DNA of 64,000 nt from Cytophagales bacterium (GTDB taxonomy: Bacteria > Bacteroidota > Bacteroidia > Cytophagales > 172606-1): contig JAUJMU010000012.1 of the NCBI GenBank assembly GCA_030446715.1, positions 135,718-199,717 of the forward strand, in the 5' to 3' direction. Positions 26,984 through 36,745 of the stretch are shown in pieces (position 1 is the stretch's first letter; each line of letters opens with the position of its first letter). The translations under genes and the position numbers were made by a program. Under the pieces are notes generated by a model. That model did not search any database. It was not told where the DNA came from and worked only from the letters and a program-made list of their open reading frames with translations.

Positions 26984-29900
26984 ATGAAAAAGAGTTTACT
27001 TTTTTTGCTTCTGGTGCTGCTGATTCCGGCGATCAATTCTCAGGCCCAGGTAGTAATCAGCCAGGTGTACGGCGGAGGCGGAAACAGCGGCGCAACCTTT
27101 ACCAATGATTTTATTGAATTGTTTAATGCCGGCAATGCGCCAGCCTCTTTGTCGGGGTTGTCGCTTCAGTACGCCAGCGCCACCGGAACGGGAAATTTTG
27201 GTTTCATAACGGTACTGCCGGCTGTTTCCTTAGAGCCCGGGAGATACTATCTAGTGCAGCAGTCAGGAGGTGCAACCGGAAGTCCCCTGCCCACTCCTGA
27301 TGCCACTGGTACTATGGCTATGTCGGCAACTGCCGGTAAAATAGTTTTGGTGACCGGAACTACCTCTCTTGGCTGCAACGGTGGATCAACCCCTTGCAAT
27401 GCTGATGCAGTTAGCCGGATTATTGATTTAGTAGGTTACGGTAGAGGCACCACCGGTGCTAATTACTTTGAAGGGTCCGGGCCCGCACCAACAATAAGTG
27501 CAACATCAGCAGCCTTTAGAGTAGCCAACGGCTGCACTGACTCCGGTAACAACGCAACTGACTTTGCTGCCGGCGCGCCTGCTCCTCGTAACAATCAGAC
27601 AGCGGCTAATCCTTGTTCTCCTATCAGCGTAATGCTTTCCATCAATGATGTAACCATTACGGAAGGAAATACCGGTACCGCTACTGCAACATTTTCCGTT
27701 ACACTCTCCCAGCCTGCTTTGGCGGGTGGGGTTACTTTTGATGTCGCCACGGCGGATAATACAGCTGCTGCCGGAAGTGATTACGTAGCCAAAAGCTTGA
27801 CTGGCCAGACTATCCCTGCCGGAAGTATGTTTTATGCATTTAACATTATTATAAACGGAGATCAGGAGAGTGAACCGGACGAAACTTTTTTTGTCAATGT
27901 CACAAATGTTACCGGGGCTGCGGTAGCTGACGGACAAGGCACCGGGACTATAAAAAATGATGATGATGCCCCCATTACCCCTATTTACACCATTCAAGGC
28001 AGCGGCCCCGCAAGTCCGCTGGTGGGTCAGATAGTAACAACCTCGGGTGTAGTAAATGGCGATTATCAGGGAAGCAGCAGTTTGAATGGCTTTTTCATTC
28101 AGGATGCAACCGGAGATGGAAACACGGCTACCTCGGATGGGATATTTGTGTTCAGCAATACCCCCGTGAGTGTGGGGCAAATCGTGCGGGTAACCGGTAC
28201 GGTAAGAGAAGTGTTTTCTCAAACCCAGATCGGCAATACCGGCGACAGTACCGTTGTTGCCGTGCAGCCCGGTGCCGCGACCCTTACGCCCACAGTTGTA
28301 AGTCTGCCAGTATCTTCGACAGCCCAGCTGGAGCAATACGAAGGAATGCTGGTAACCTTTCCGCAGGTGCTGACTGTATCGCAGAACTTCACCTTGGCCC
28401 GTTTCGGGGAAGTATGGCTTTCGGCGGACCTGGATTATCCCTTCAACGAAATGGATGGCCGCCTGTACAACCCGACCAACTTCATCGACCCCACTGATAA
28501 TCCGGCTTCGGGGGTAGCCAATGCCGCCGTGGCAGCGCAGCAGGACCTGCACAACCGGGCTTCCATCCTGCGCGATGACGGTCGCTCCGTACAAAACCCG
28601 GCTACCGTGCCTTACCTCGGTCCGGACAACACCCTGCGCGCCTTACCTCGGTCCGGACAACACCCTGCGCGTGGGCAGCACGGTGAACAACCTGACCGGT
28701 GTTCTGGGCTACGGGTTCAGCGCCTACCGGATTCAGCCAACCCAAGCACCCGCCTTTACCTATGCTCCCCGACCCGTTACGCCGCCTTCCACCGGCAGTG
28801 CCAATCTGAAGATTGCCAGCTTTAACGTATTGAACTACTTTAACGGCGACGGTAACGATGGAGGCTTTCCAACTTCCCGTGGAGCGGATAACCTTAATGA
28901 ATTTAAGCGTCAGCGGGCCAAAATCATTGCTGCCCTGAAAGCACTGGATGCCGACGTAGTAGGTTTGATCGAAATGGAAAACGACGGTGACGGCGCTAAT
29001 TCCGCCATTGCTGATCTGGTCCGGGGACTGAACGAGGCTACTGCCCCCGGCACATACGACTATATCCGCGATGCCGCTAACGGCGGTAGAGGAACCGACG
29101 CTATTAAGGTAGCTTTCATCTACAAACCAGGCAAGGTTACGCCGGTTGGTTCGCCGCTGGCCGACCTTGCAGCTGTGCACAACCGTCCGCCACTGGCCCA
29201 GACTTTCCGCCTGAAGGGCAACGGTGAAATAGTAACTGCGGTCATCAATCACTTCAAATCCAAGGGCGGAACCGGCCTCAAGGCCGACGCGGACCAAGGA
29301 GACGGCCAGGGAGCTTTCAATGCAACCAGGGTGAAGCAAGCCGAAGCTTTGGTGAACTTTATCAACAGCACTGTTATTCCGGCCGCCAATGATCACGATG
29401 TAATCATTCTGGGTGACCTGAATGCCTACTTTGAAGAAGACCCCATAGACGTACTCCGCGCCGCCGGATTCATCAGCCTGTTTGGCCCCGAAAGCTACTC
29501 GTACGTGTTTAACGGTCAGTCGGGTTCCCTTGATCACGCGCTGGTAACGCCCAGCCTCCTGGATCAGTTTACAGCCGGTGGCAAGTGGCACATCAACGCC
29601 GACGAACCGATTTTCCTTGATTATAACTTGGAATTTAAGGCGGGGAACCGGGGCAACACTCCGGACTTGTACGAACCCACCCCCTTCCGCTCCTCCGACC
29701 ACGATCCGGTACTGGTGGGTCTGAGACTACAGAATCCGGTAATCAGCTTTGTAAAAGAAGCTGACCAGATTGGGGAAAAGTCTGGTGAATATGTGGTTCA
29801 GGTACAGCTTTCCAAACCCAAGCAGCGGGATGAGGAAGTACTCGTAAGTATCACTACCACCGCACAATATGGGCTCAATGGCAAGGGTGATTACATTACG

Positions 29901-30368
29901 ATGCCCGACGGCTCAGCCGGAAGTTTCAAACTTACCATACCAGCCGGCCAAACGACTGCTTCCTTTACGGTAATTCCGGATAAGAATGCTGCCAAAAAGA
30001 GAGAGCCGTTTACCATTTCTTTCACACTCAGCAACCAGACCGGCGGGCTGGATGTCGGGCAACCGGCCACTTTTGACCTCCAGATTTTTGATGACCAAGA
30101 TGGATTGGCGCTGGGTCAGTACGCAGTCTGGCCGAATCCTACTACCGGACCCATTACCCTCAGCCGAAATGCCGAGGATTACCTGACGGATCAGGTAAAG
30201 GTAACGCTGCGTTCGGATATTGGCGAAATCCTTTACTCTGGTAGTGGTTTCCTGCCTGTTTTGAGTTACCAGTTGAGCAGCCGGCTGCAGAGCGGCAGAG
30301 CCGGGTTCTACCTGGTGGAAGTAGAAGCCAACGGCACCCTCACTCAAATCAGGGTACTGAAGCAGTAA
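26984..30368 (+). CDS. secreted endonuclease/exonuclease/phosphatase-fold nuclease with T9SS tail, reading frame broken by a 31-bp duplication
   Basis: Removing one copy of the tandem repeat at 28609-28671 gives a single 1117-residue protein; as written the first part stops at 28825 and the second part is in another frame. Order: signal peptide (MKKSLLFLLLVLLIPAINS-QAQ); lamin-tail-like domain (about 22-205); Calx-beta (about 213-325, TEGNTGTATATFSVTLSQPA); ExeM/YhcR-type OB region (about 330-560); EEP nuclease with IEMENDG, NHFKSKG, LGDLNAYFEEDP and SSDHDPVLVGL; a second Calx-beta-like domain; and a type IX sorting domain (YAVWPNPTTGPITLS to a final TQIRVLKQ). It would be an extracellular DNase secreted by T9SS, used for nutrient phosphate or eDNA degradation. 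Whether it is active depends on the duplication being real. Confidence 0.88.
28609..28671. repeat. 31-bp perfect tandem duplication inside the nuclease gene
   Basis: Two identical adjacent copies (28610-28640 and 28641-28671) of a unit beginning ccttacctcggtccggacaa. Because 31 is not a multiple of three, the duplication shifts the frame from that of 26984 to that of the downstream part. Confidence 0.95.
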
Positions 30369-30392
30369 ACTTCAGACCTCAAGTAATGCTTG

Positions 30393-30431
30393 AAACAAAA
30401 ATTCCGGACACATTGTCTGGAATTTTTGTTT
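30393..30431. terminator. hairpin terminator after the nuclease gene
   Basis: Arms aaacaaaaattccggaca and its near-complement (30393-30410, 30414-30431), three-base loop, T-rich on the + side. Confidence 0.75.
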
Positions 30432-30476
30432 TTACCCGGAACGTATCTACCTTAAAAGGCAACTCCCATACTTCCG

Positions 30477-31091
30477 ATGCATCCCTTCATCACCGCTCAA
30501 CACCTTGCCGAAGCCCTTACCTATCCGCAATACCGTACGATGATTGACAGACTGGCGACTGAAGGCACAACCACCGGCCCATTGCAGAAGCCTGCTTTGA
30601 TTCAGTACACTTCCCTCAACGTAGTGCGGATGAACCGGCTGGATAAAACCGTGACGTTAAGTGAGGGATTACGGCAGCAACTGGATGCGCTGGGAGAGCC
30701 GCTGCTCTGGGTGGTGCTCACGGAGGCGTGGTGCCCTGATTCGGCGCAATGCATTCCGGTGATGGCCAAAATAGAAGAATATTCTCCTCATATTTCTCTG
30801 AGGCTGCTTCTGCGCGACGAAAATCCGGACCTGATGGACGCTTATCTCACCAACGGGGGCCGTTCGATCCCGAAGCTGATCTGCATGAAGGCGGATTCTG
30901 GCAAAGAACTTGGTACCTGGGGGCCGCGTCCTGTCCCGTTGCAGGAAATGGTGATGCAATACTACAAGGACCCGCAGGGAGTGAGTCACGACGATTTTCT
31001 GGCGCAGGTTCAGCTCTGGTACGCCAGAGATAAAACGGTAAGTCTGCAACAGGAACTCCAAACGCTGATCCGGAAGTGGAGTGCGGAATGA
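30477..31091 (+). CDS. thioredoxin-family protein
   Basis: A 204-residue cytoplasmic protein of the thioredoxin-like group common in Bacteroidota. An N-terminal helical part (about 1-75) is followed by a thioredoxin-fold core: LLWVVLTEAWCPDSAQCIPVMAKI (active-site-like region at about 81-104), a strand ISLRLLLRDENPDLMDAYLTNGG, and the cis-Pro region GRSIPKLICM. The active-site Cys pair is spaced WCPDSAQC, five residues between cysteines instead of the CxxC of thioredoxin, so a classical disulfide reductase role is doubtful. It stands alone after the nuclease terminator. Confidence 0.75.
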   Translation: MHPFITAQHLAEALTYPQYRTMIDRLATEGTTTGPLQKPALIQYTSLNVVRMNRLDKTVTLSEGLRQQLDALGEPLLWVVLTEAWCPDSAQCIPVMAKIEEYSPHISLRLLLRDENPDLMDAYLTNGGRSIPKLICMKADSGKELGTWGPRPVPLQEMVMQYYKDPQGVSHDDFLAQVQLWYARDKTVSLQQELQTLIRKWSAE

Positions 31092-31318
31092 AGGCTTTGA
31101 GTAGCCGCGCGATTGAAAATTGTGAATTTCAATGAGTGTATCAATTAACTGACTATCAAAAACATACAATAAAATTGCTAATTTCAGAAACACCCGATTC
31201 ATGCTGCCCGCCTGCTTAAAACCGGCAGGGGCAGGACAGGAGCGTTTGAGGTGATGAAAAAGGCAGGTAATTACCCTTTCAATCAGTAAAATTCTTCATT
31301 CTCTATTTCATACCCCTT

Positions 31319-31978
31319 ATGGCCAGAACTGCCCTGCTGCTTGGTGCCACCGGACTGGTAGGCGGCGAATTGTTGTCACTGTTGCTGGCAGATCAGGAGT
31401 ACGGGCAGGTAACCGTGCTGGTCCGGCGAAACCTTCCTGTTACTCACCCAAAGTTGGTGCAGCGTGTGGTAAACTTCGACCAGTTAACCGATGCCGCTGA
31501 CGCCTTCCGGGCCGACGAGGTGTTTTGCTGCCTTGGTACCACCATCAAAAAAGCCGGTTCGCAGGAAGCTTTCCGGAAGGTAGATTATACCTATCCGCTG
31601 GAAAGCGCCAGGCTTGCTGCCGCCGGGGGAGCCGGTAAATTTCTGCTCATTACCTCTTTGGGAGCCGATGCAAAGTCCCCGGTTTTTTACAGCCGGGTCA
31701 AAGGGGAGGTAGAGGAGGCCATTGCCCGGCTACCCCTGAAAACCTTTCTGATTTTCCGCCCCTCTTTTCTGTTTGGCAACCGTCAGGAGTTCCGGCTGGG
31801 CGAGAAGCTGGGCATATTGATCTGGAAGCCACTGGGCCTGCTAATGATGGGACCGTTCAGGAAGTACCGGGGCATTCAGGCCCGTACCGTAGCTGCGGCC
31901 ATGCTCCGCAAAGCCAAAGAAAACCTGACCGGAAGACACCAGTACAACTCTGATCAGATTCAAAAGACTGGAAGTTGA
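31319..31978 (+). CDS. NAD(P)H-binding oxidoreductase (atypical SDR, HTATIP2/TIP30-like)
   Basis: A 219-residue Rossmann protein. N-terminal GATGLVGGELLSLLL is the dinucleotide-binding loop, EVFCCLGTTIKKAGSQEAFRKVDYTYPLESARLA is characteristic of the TIP30-like atypical SDR group, and FLLITSLGADAKSPVFYSRVKGEVEEAI contains the YxxxK-like pair. FLIFRPSFLFGNRQEFR follows. Its substrate is unknown. The TGA stop overlaps the beginning of repeat copy C; the convergent gene is pyrE. Confidence 0.85.
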   Translation: MARTALLLGATGLVGGELLSLLLADQEYGQVTVLVRRNLPVTHPKLVQRVVNFDQLTDAADAFRADEVFCCLGTTIKKAGSQEAFRKVDYTYPLESARLAAAGGAGKFLLITSLGADAKSPVFYSRVKGEVEEAIARLPLKTFLIFRPSFLFGNRQEFRLGEKLGILIWKPLGLLMMGPFRKYRGIQARTVAAAMLRKAKENLTGRHQYNSDQIQKTGS

Positions 31979-32105
31979 ATGGCTATATGGTTAAATTGCT
32001 TAATTGCTGCATTGTTAAATTGTTGCATTGCTTGATTGTCAACTTGTCTGCTCTGAAGGATCATGCTGGTCAGACAGCCATATAACAATTAAACAATGTA
32101 ACAAT
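31975..32105. repeat. octamer-array hairpin element, copy C
   Basis: Left arm in eights: atggctat-atggttaa-attgctta-attgctgc-attgttaa-attgttgc-attgcttg-attgtcaa. Right arm, opposite strand: attgttac-attgttta-attgttat-atggctgt. The centre ctgaaggatcatgctggtca matches copy B. It fills the gap between two convergent genes, touching both stop codons. Confidence 0.8.
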
Positions 32106-32755
32106 CACTTCATCCAGTTTGCCGGGTCGTGGCGCCACTCACGGAGGGAGAAAAGCTGTTCGGGCGTGATCAGGCTGGTGCCCATTGCTTCCTCCAGCAG
32201 GTGGTTGTAGTCGCTGAGGCAGAACAGCGGAACCTTCTTTGCGGCAAAGCTTTGGTCGGCTACGTCAAAGCCATAAGTGAAAATGGCCGCCATGCCCAGC
32301 ACGTCGCAATCCGCGCCACGGAGGGCATCCACTACTTTCAATGAACTGCCGCCGGTGGAAATCAGGTCTTCCAGCACCACAATCCGCTGCCGGGGCAAAG
32401 TTTTCCCCTCAATCATATTGGTCATGCCGTGCTCTTTAGGCCTGGAGCGGACGTACAGAAAAGGCAGGCCGAGCACATCGGCTACCAGTGCCCCTTGCGG
32501 AATACCCGCCGTGGCTACCCCGGCAATGGCTTCGGCGGAAGGAAAATGCTGCCGGATGCTATCCGCAAGGGCATTTTTGAGGTAGGTACGTACGGCCGGA
32601 TAAGAAAGAGCAAGTCGGTTGTCGCAATAAATCGGGGAGTGCCAGCCTGAACTCCACGTAAAGGGAGGATCGGTGCGGAGCTGAATGGCACCAATTTTCA
32701 GAAGGGCGGCGGCAACCCGGCGGGGTGTGCTCAAAGGGGCGTTGGAATCGGTCAT
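32105..32755 (-). CDS. pyrE: orotate phosphoribosyltransferase
   Basis: A 216-residue enzyme of de novo pyrimidine synthesis: orotate + PRPP to OMP + PPi. Visible features: LLKIGAIQLRTDPPFTWSSGWHSPIYCDNRL (orotate site), SAEAIAGVATAGIPQGALVAD, VRSRPKEHG (catalytic loop) and the PRPP motif IVVLEDLISTGGSSLKVVDAL. Length is typical. Monocistronic here; the partner pyrF is not in the window. Confidence 0.95.
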   Translation of the reverse strand: MTDSNAPLSTPRRVAAALLKIGAIQLRTDPPFTWSSGWHSPIYCDNRLALSYPAVRTYLKNALADSIRQHFPSAEAIAGVATAGIPQGALVADVLGLPFLYVRSRPKEHGMTNMIEGKTLPRQRIVVLEDLISTGGSSLKVVDALRGADCDVLGMAAIFTYGFDVADQSFAAKKVPLFCLSDYNHLLEEAMGTSLITPEQLFSLREWRHDPANWMK

Positions 32756-32932
32756 GCTGCGAAAATAAACATCTGTTTACTCAGGGCAAAGGATCAGCCA
32801 ATGAAACGCTGTCCCTCCGGTACCCGTTTGTACAGGTGAACTATTTTGGGTTGTTTTGTAAGGCCTGGAGAAGAGGTTATTCGCGCCAGAGTTTAAATAT
32901 TCCTTATCCATGCTTTCCCCCTTCTTTTCTGC

Positions 32933-33637
32933 ATGAATCTTTTTGTGAATGATAAGCCCGTCCGGATTGTGAAGATGGAAGATTTTGAATCTTCCCACGA
33001 TCAGTTTCACCTGATCATCGACGGGCAGGAGCCGGATGTCCGGGCGTCGGACCTCACCGGCGATGTAGCCGTCAGCAATCCTTCGGTGGTGCTGCTCTAT
33101 AAACTGTTTGGAATGCTGCGCGGGAAGAAGCTGCGAAAACTCAATACACTCACGCTGGCGGCACCCAGCAGGAAGATCCTTGCCACTGTAATCAAGGAAC
33201 AGTATAACATCATTGAAGCGGCGGGTGGCATTGTTACCAACGGCGATAAGATTTTGCTGATTCACCGCCTTGGCAAGTGGGATTTTCCGAAAGGCAAGCT
33301 GGACAAAGGGGAGAAATTCAAGGATGCTGCCGCACGGGAAGTAGAGGAGGAGTGCAGCATAAAAGTGAAGCTGGAAGGAAAAATCTGCTCCACCTGGCAC
33401 ACTTACACCCAAAACCGGAAGGGAATCCTGAAGCAGACCAAATGGTACGCCATGACCTGCCTCGACGACAGCCGCATGAAACCGCAGGCTGAGGAAGACA
33501 TTGATCAGCTTGTATGGGCTGATCCCCGGCAGGCTGCCAGTCTGGTAGCCACTTCGTACCGGTCCATTCAGTTTGTATACGAGAGGTTTGCCGGGCATTA
33601 TCACCTTTCGCCGGATCATTCAGGCGAAGATGACTGA
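32933..33637 (+). CDS. NUDIX hydrolase
   Basis: A 234-residue protein. The C-terminal half is a NUDIX domain: AAGGIVTNGDKILLIHRLGKWDFPKGKLDKGEKFKDAAAREVEEECSI, with the GX5EX7REVEEE box (here GKLDKGEKFKDAAAREVEEE) intact, so Mg-dependent pyrophosphohydrolase activity is likely. The N-terminal 95 residues (MNLFVNDKPVRIVKMEDF) are a small extra domain seen in many Bacteroidota homologues. The substrate is not predictable. Confidence 0.9.
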   Translation: MNLFVNDKPVRIVKMEDFESSHDQFHLIIDGQEPDVRASDLTGDVAVSNPSVVLLYKLFGMLRGKKLRKLNTLTLAAPSRKILATVIKEQYNIIEAAGGIVTNGDKILLIHRLGKWDFPKGKLDKGEKFKDAAAREVEEECSIKVKLEGKICSTWHTYTQNRKGILKQTKWYAMTCLDDSRMKPQAEEDIDQLVWADPRQAASLVATSYRSIQFVYERFAGHYHLSPDHSGEDD

Positions 33638-33667
33638 CTGGTCAGGCTTTGCCGGCCGGAGGAAAAA

Positions 33668-34265
33668 TTGCGGGAAAATTTTACCTGTCACCTGACCGCT
33701 ACTGTTGTGTCTGCAGATCCTGATTACCGTCCTGTCAGCTACTCCCGCACTACGCTTACGGAGCTGATGATTCCTGCCTACGCCAATTTTGGCGGCAAAA
33801 TTCACGGCGGCATCCTGCTTTCGCTGATGGATAAGGTTGCCTACGTATGCGCCTCACGGCATTCCGGGCTTTACTGCGTTACCGTTTCGGTAGAAGGCGT
33901 GGATTTCCGGCAGCCGGTGGAGGTAGGTGATCTGGTGTCGCTCCGCGCCTCTGTAAACTACGTGGGGCGCAGTTCGCTGGTAACCGGCATCCACGTAGAA
34001 GCTGAAAACGTAAAGACCGGCAAAATCAAGCATACCAACACCTCGTATTTTACGATGGTTGCCAAGAACGACGATGGCACCAACGCCCAGGTGCAGGTCT
34101 GGTGCTGGAAAGCCGCGACGATGTGCGGCGCTTTCTGGAGGCCATCCGGCGGAAGGAACTGAAAAAGACTACAGCCGGGAACTGGACAACATTAAAACCT
34201 CCCTCTCCGTTGAGCAGGACCTGCCGAAACTCCACGGCGAGAGATGCCGGGTAGCGTGGCAGTAA
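33668..34265 (+). CDS. acyl-CoA thioesterase (hot-dog fold), broken by two one-base deletions
   Basis: The hot-dog core is intact: TTLTELMIPAYANFGGKIHGGILLSLMDKVAYVCASRHSG, VTVSVEGVDFRQPVEVGD, SVNYVGRSSLVTGIHVEAEN, TNTSYFTMVAKNDDG. Adding one base near 34094 restores the usual PGLVLESRDDVRRFLEAIRRKE, and adding one A in the A5 run 34162-34166 restores LKKDYSRELDNIK to the stop at 34265. The corrected product is about 199 residues. The family hydrolyses medium or long acyl-CoAs. The start is uncertain: no ATG in frame; TTG at 33668 or GTG at 33707. Confidence 0.75.
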
Positions 34266-34408
34266 AAACCCGGCTGATGATCACCCCTGTTTCTTTATAC
34301 CCAAAAGCATAAAATCACGTATACAAGGGTTCACAGACCTGCCTGTACAAGCAGCTCAGGCAGTGAACTTTTTTGATGCCTTGTATTTTTAACTAAACCG
34401 GAATAGCT

Positions 34409-34708
34409 ATGGATATGAACAGAAAATCTGACAACCGGACCGGCATGCACCGCAATTTTTCGATGTCCGGTTCCGGAACGCGGGGAAGCGAAATGGGCCG
34501 GGGCCGCATCGGTGCCGAAGAAGACGACATCCGGACTGAACATACCACCGGAGAAGAAGCCGGTGATGACACCCGTACCATCAACGACTGGCGGCGGAAG
34601 CGCTGGAAAACGGTAAGCAGATACTCGATACCGGCACCGGGGTCGGCCCGGCGCGGCAACCGGGCCGGAATGGAGGATAACGATGAGGGTACTATCATAG
34701 AAGGATAG
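34409..34708 (+). CDS. small charged, probably disordered protein
   Basis: A 99-residue hydrophilic frame, MDMNRKSDNRTGMHRNFSMS, then acidic (GAEEDDIRTEHTTGEEAGDD) and basic patches (INDWRRKRWKTVSRYS). No signal peptide, membrane helix or recognised domain. It is followed directly by a perfect hairpin terminator, which supports expression. As it lies in a stretch with many one-base errors, the C-terminal third may be in the wrong frame. Confidence 0.55.
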   Translation: MDMNRKSDNRTGMHRNFSMSGSGTRGSEMGRGRIGAEEDDIRTEHTTGEEAGDDTRTINDWRRKRWKTVSRYSIPAPGSARRGNRAGMEDNDEGTIIEG

Positions 34709-34718
34709 TCACTCCCGG

Positions 34719-34762
34719 AAAGCAAAAAACCGAATCCTTCAGAAGATTCGGTTTTTTGCTTT
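34719..34762. terminator. bidirectional terminator with 18-bp perfect arms
   Basis: Arms aaagcaaaaaaccgaatc (34719-34736) and gattcggttttttgcttt (34745-34762) with an eight-base loop, between the disordered-protein gene (+) and the sigma gene (-). Confidence 0.85.
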
Positions 34763-34819
34763 ATTCGTCTGATAACCAATAGCTGCTCTTACACCCGACT
34801 TGCCGGTGAAGGCACCAGG

Positions 34820-35686
34820 TTAAGCTAAATACGGAAGCAGCAGCTTCATGGCAATGTTGTTTTCGCGGAGTTTGCGCAATGCGTTCTCCTTGATTTGTCT
34901 TGCTCTTTCGCGGGTGAGGCCGAGGTCTTCGGCAATGTCGTCCAGCGAGAGGCTGTAATCGCAGCCGATGCCGAAGAAACGCTTCAGCACTTCCTGCTCC
35001 CGGTCGGTTAAAGTAGAGAGCAACGGGACAATTCAACGCGCAGTGAATCTTTGCCGGCCAGTACGGTCTCAACCTGATCTGGCTCGTTGCTTTTCAGCAC
35101 GTCGTAGAGTGAGCTTCATCGCCTTCTTCAAAAGGCGCATCGAGGGAAGACTGGCGGATGGCGGCCGTGTTGGCACTCTTGATGTCTTCCACCTTCACGC
35201 CCAGATACTCGGCCAGCTCATCGTGGGTGGGCTCGCGTTCAAAGCGCTGCTCAATTCTGGACACAGCCTGGGAGATCTTGGAAAGCTCCCCGATCTTGTT
35301 GGACGGAATCCTGACAATGCGCGAGTGCTCGTTGAGGGCCTCCATGATGGATTGCCTGATCCACCAGACGGCGTAGGAGATGAACTTGAAGCCTTTCGTC
35401 TCGTCAAACATTTTGGCAGCCTTGATCAGCCCCACGTTGCCCTCGTTGATCAGATCGTTGAGCGGCATGGAGCCGTGGTGGTACTGCTTGGCTACCGATA
35501 CGACAAAGCGCAGATTGGCCCTTACCAGCCGCTCCAGCGCCTTCTGATCTCCCTGCTTGATCCGGCGGGCCAAGTCTACCTCCTCTTCGGGGTAAGCAGT
35601 GATTCTTTGGAAATCTCATTGAAATATTTTTCAATGGTGGCGCTGTCGCGATTGGTAATCTGGTTTGTGATTTTTAGTTGTCTCAT
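34820..35686 (-). CDS. RpoD-type sigma-70 factor (probable paralogue of the primary sigma), broken by three one-base deletions
   Basis: The reconstruction starts MRQLKITNQITNRDSATIEK at 35686. Single missing bases near 35589-35592 (gggg on +), 35112-35114 and 35022-35023, when restored, give one 289-residue protein: region 1.2/2 (LLTPEEEVDLARRIKQGDQKALERL, NLRFVVSVAKQY, LINEGNVGLIKAAKMFDETKGFKFISYAVWWIRQSI), region 3 (RIEQRFEREPTHDELAEYLGV, SLDAPFEEGDE) and region 4 (TLTDREQEVLKRFFGIGCDY, LTRERARQIKENALRKLRENN). It differs from the usual Bacteroidota primary sigma in region 2 and at the C-terminus (KLLLPYLA), so a group-2 paralogue is more likely than the housekeeping factor. Essential or not, three independent breaks suggest sequence error. 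Confidence 0.85.
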
Positions 35687-36038
35687 TACTCAACATCTCC
35701 GGTTTATTCTTAAAACAAATATTTTCGATGCTATACAAACAGTTACAACCAATCTGGCATGTGATGTACCAACTTGGTTTTCAATTCAATACTGTTCTTT
35801 GGTAAAAGTAGCTCAGGCATTATATGGGGGAATCGTAGCAAATGCACTATAGCGTGAATCTTGGGGTGATACTTAAAACTAACCTTTATGCGAGGTTGCT
35901 TATGAATTGAATACAATCGGGGTAAATAAAAAGTTTGCAAAAGGCAAAAAAAAAGAAAAATTCTGACAGGAAGGCGCAAATTTTCTATTTACAGGCACGG
36001 CAGGCGGGGTTAAATTTAAAATTAACTGTTGTATAACG
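35687..36038. other. AT-rich intergenic region, no gene seen
   Basis: About 350 bases upstream of the sigma gene and downstream of the GDSL esterase. A 78-codon minus-strand frame (35743-35979) starts like a signal peptide but has no coding character beyond that. It is likely to hold the sigma gene promoter; I found no exact TAnnTTTG match. Confidence 0.4.
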
Positions 36039-36621
36039 TTACAAAACCGCACTTAGTACATCCCATACGGTTTCTGCCAGAATTTTATGCCCTTCGGCGT
36101 TGGGATGCACCCGGTCGGGCAGACTCAGGTGCGGAACACCGCTACCCCTTTGAGCAGAAAAGGAATATACGCCATATTGTTCCGGCTGGCCACCTCCCCG
36201 AACAGGTTCCGGAAGGCAATGATCAGCGGGTCGGAGAGAAAGGCAAATCCTTGGGAATCATCAGATTGGAGATTTCCATTCCGGCCAGCACCAGCCTGCA
36301 TTTTGGGTTCCGGTCCCGTACTTTGTCTATAATGGCTTGCAGATTGCCGGCAGTCTGGGTAGGTAAAATGCCCCGGGCAAGGTCATTGATGCCAAGTTCC
36401 AGCAGCAGTACGTCAATTGGCTGGTTCAGGTACAGGTCAATGCGGCTGACTCCACGGGCTGACGTATCCCCGTTTACCCCGCCGTTGATCACCTGATAGG
36501 GGAGTCTCTGGGCGGTGATCCGGTTTTGAATCAGTGCCGGATAAGCCTGCGAAGAGGCCAAACCGTAACCGGCCGTCAGGCTGTTGCCGAAGCAAAGGAT
36601 GGTTTTTATTCGCGGAGGCAT
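36039..36621 (-). CDS. GDSL-family esterase/lipase (TesA-like), broken by two one-base deletions
   Basis: Start chosen at MPPRIKTILCFGNSLTAGYG, whose GNSLT is the GDSL block with the nucleophilic Ser. Then VINGGVNGDTS (block II, Gly), LLLELGINDLARGI (block III, Asn) and a C-terminal DRVHPNAEGHKILAE (catalytic Asp and His). Restoring one base near 36249-36250 recovers FAFLSDPLIIAFRNLFGEVA, and one near 36139-36140 recovers GVPHLSLPDRVHPN. The corrected product is 194 residues, the usual length of TesA-like esterases. The catalytic triad is complete only after correction. Confidence 0.8.
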
Positions 36622-36745
36622 GAACAGTACAATTAAAAAGGAAGTTGTACGGATGAGGCAGCCTTTGAGTTGGGCGTATTTTTCTAACCTTTCCGGGTTA
36701 CATTCCGGCCGCATCCGTAACCCGTATTTGCCGTTTATTGCTTAT

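Noticed and set aside
34820-35686. Interpretation of the sigma gene as a true pseudogene
   Set aside because: Three one-base losses that are all repaired by adding a single base, in a stretch where all neighbouring genes show the same, point to sequence error.
35743-35979. 78-codon minus frame with a hydrophobic start
   Set aside because: Short, AT-rich, unlike any secreted family after the first 20 residues, and upstream of the sigma gene where a leader is expected.
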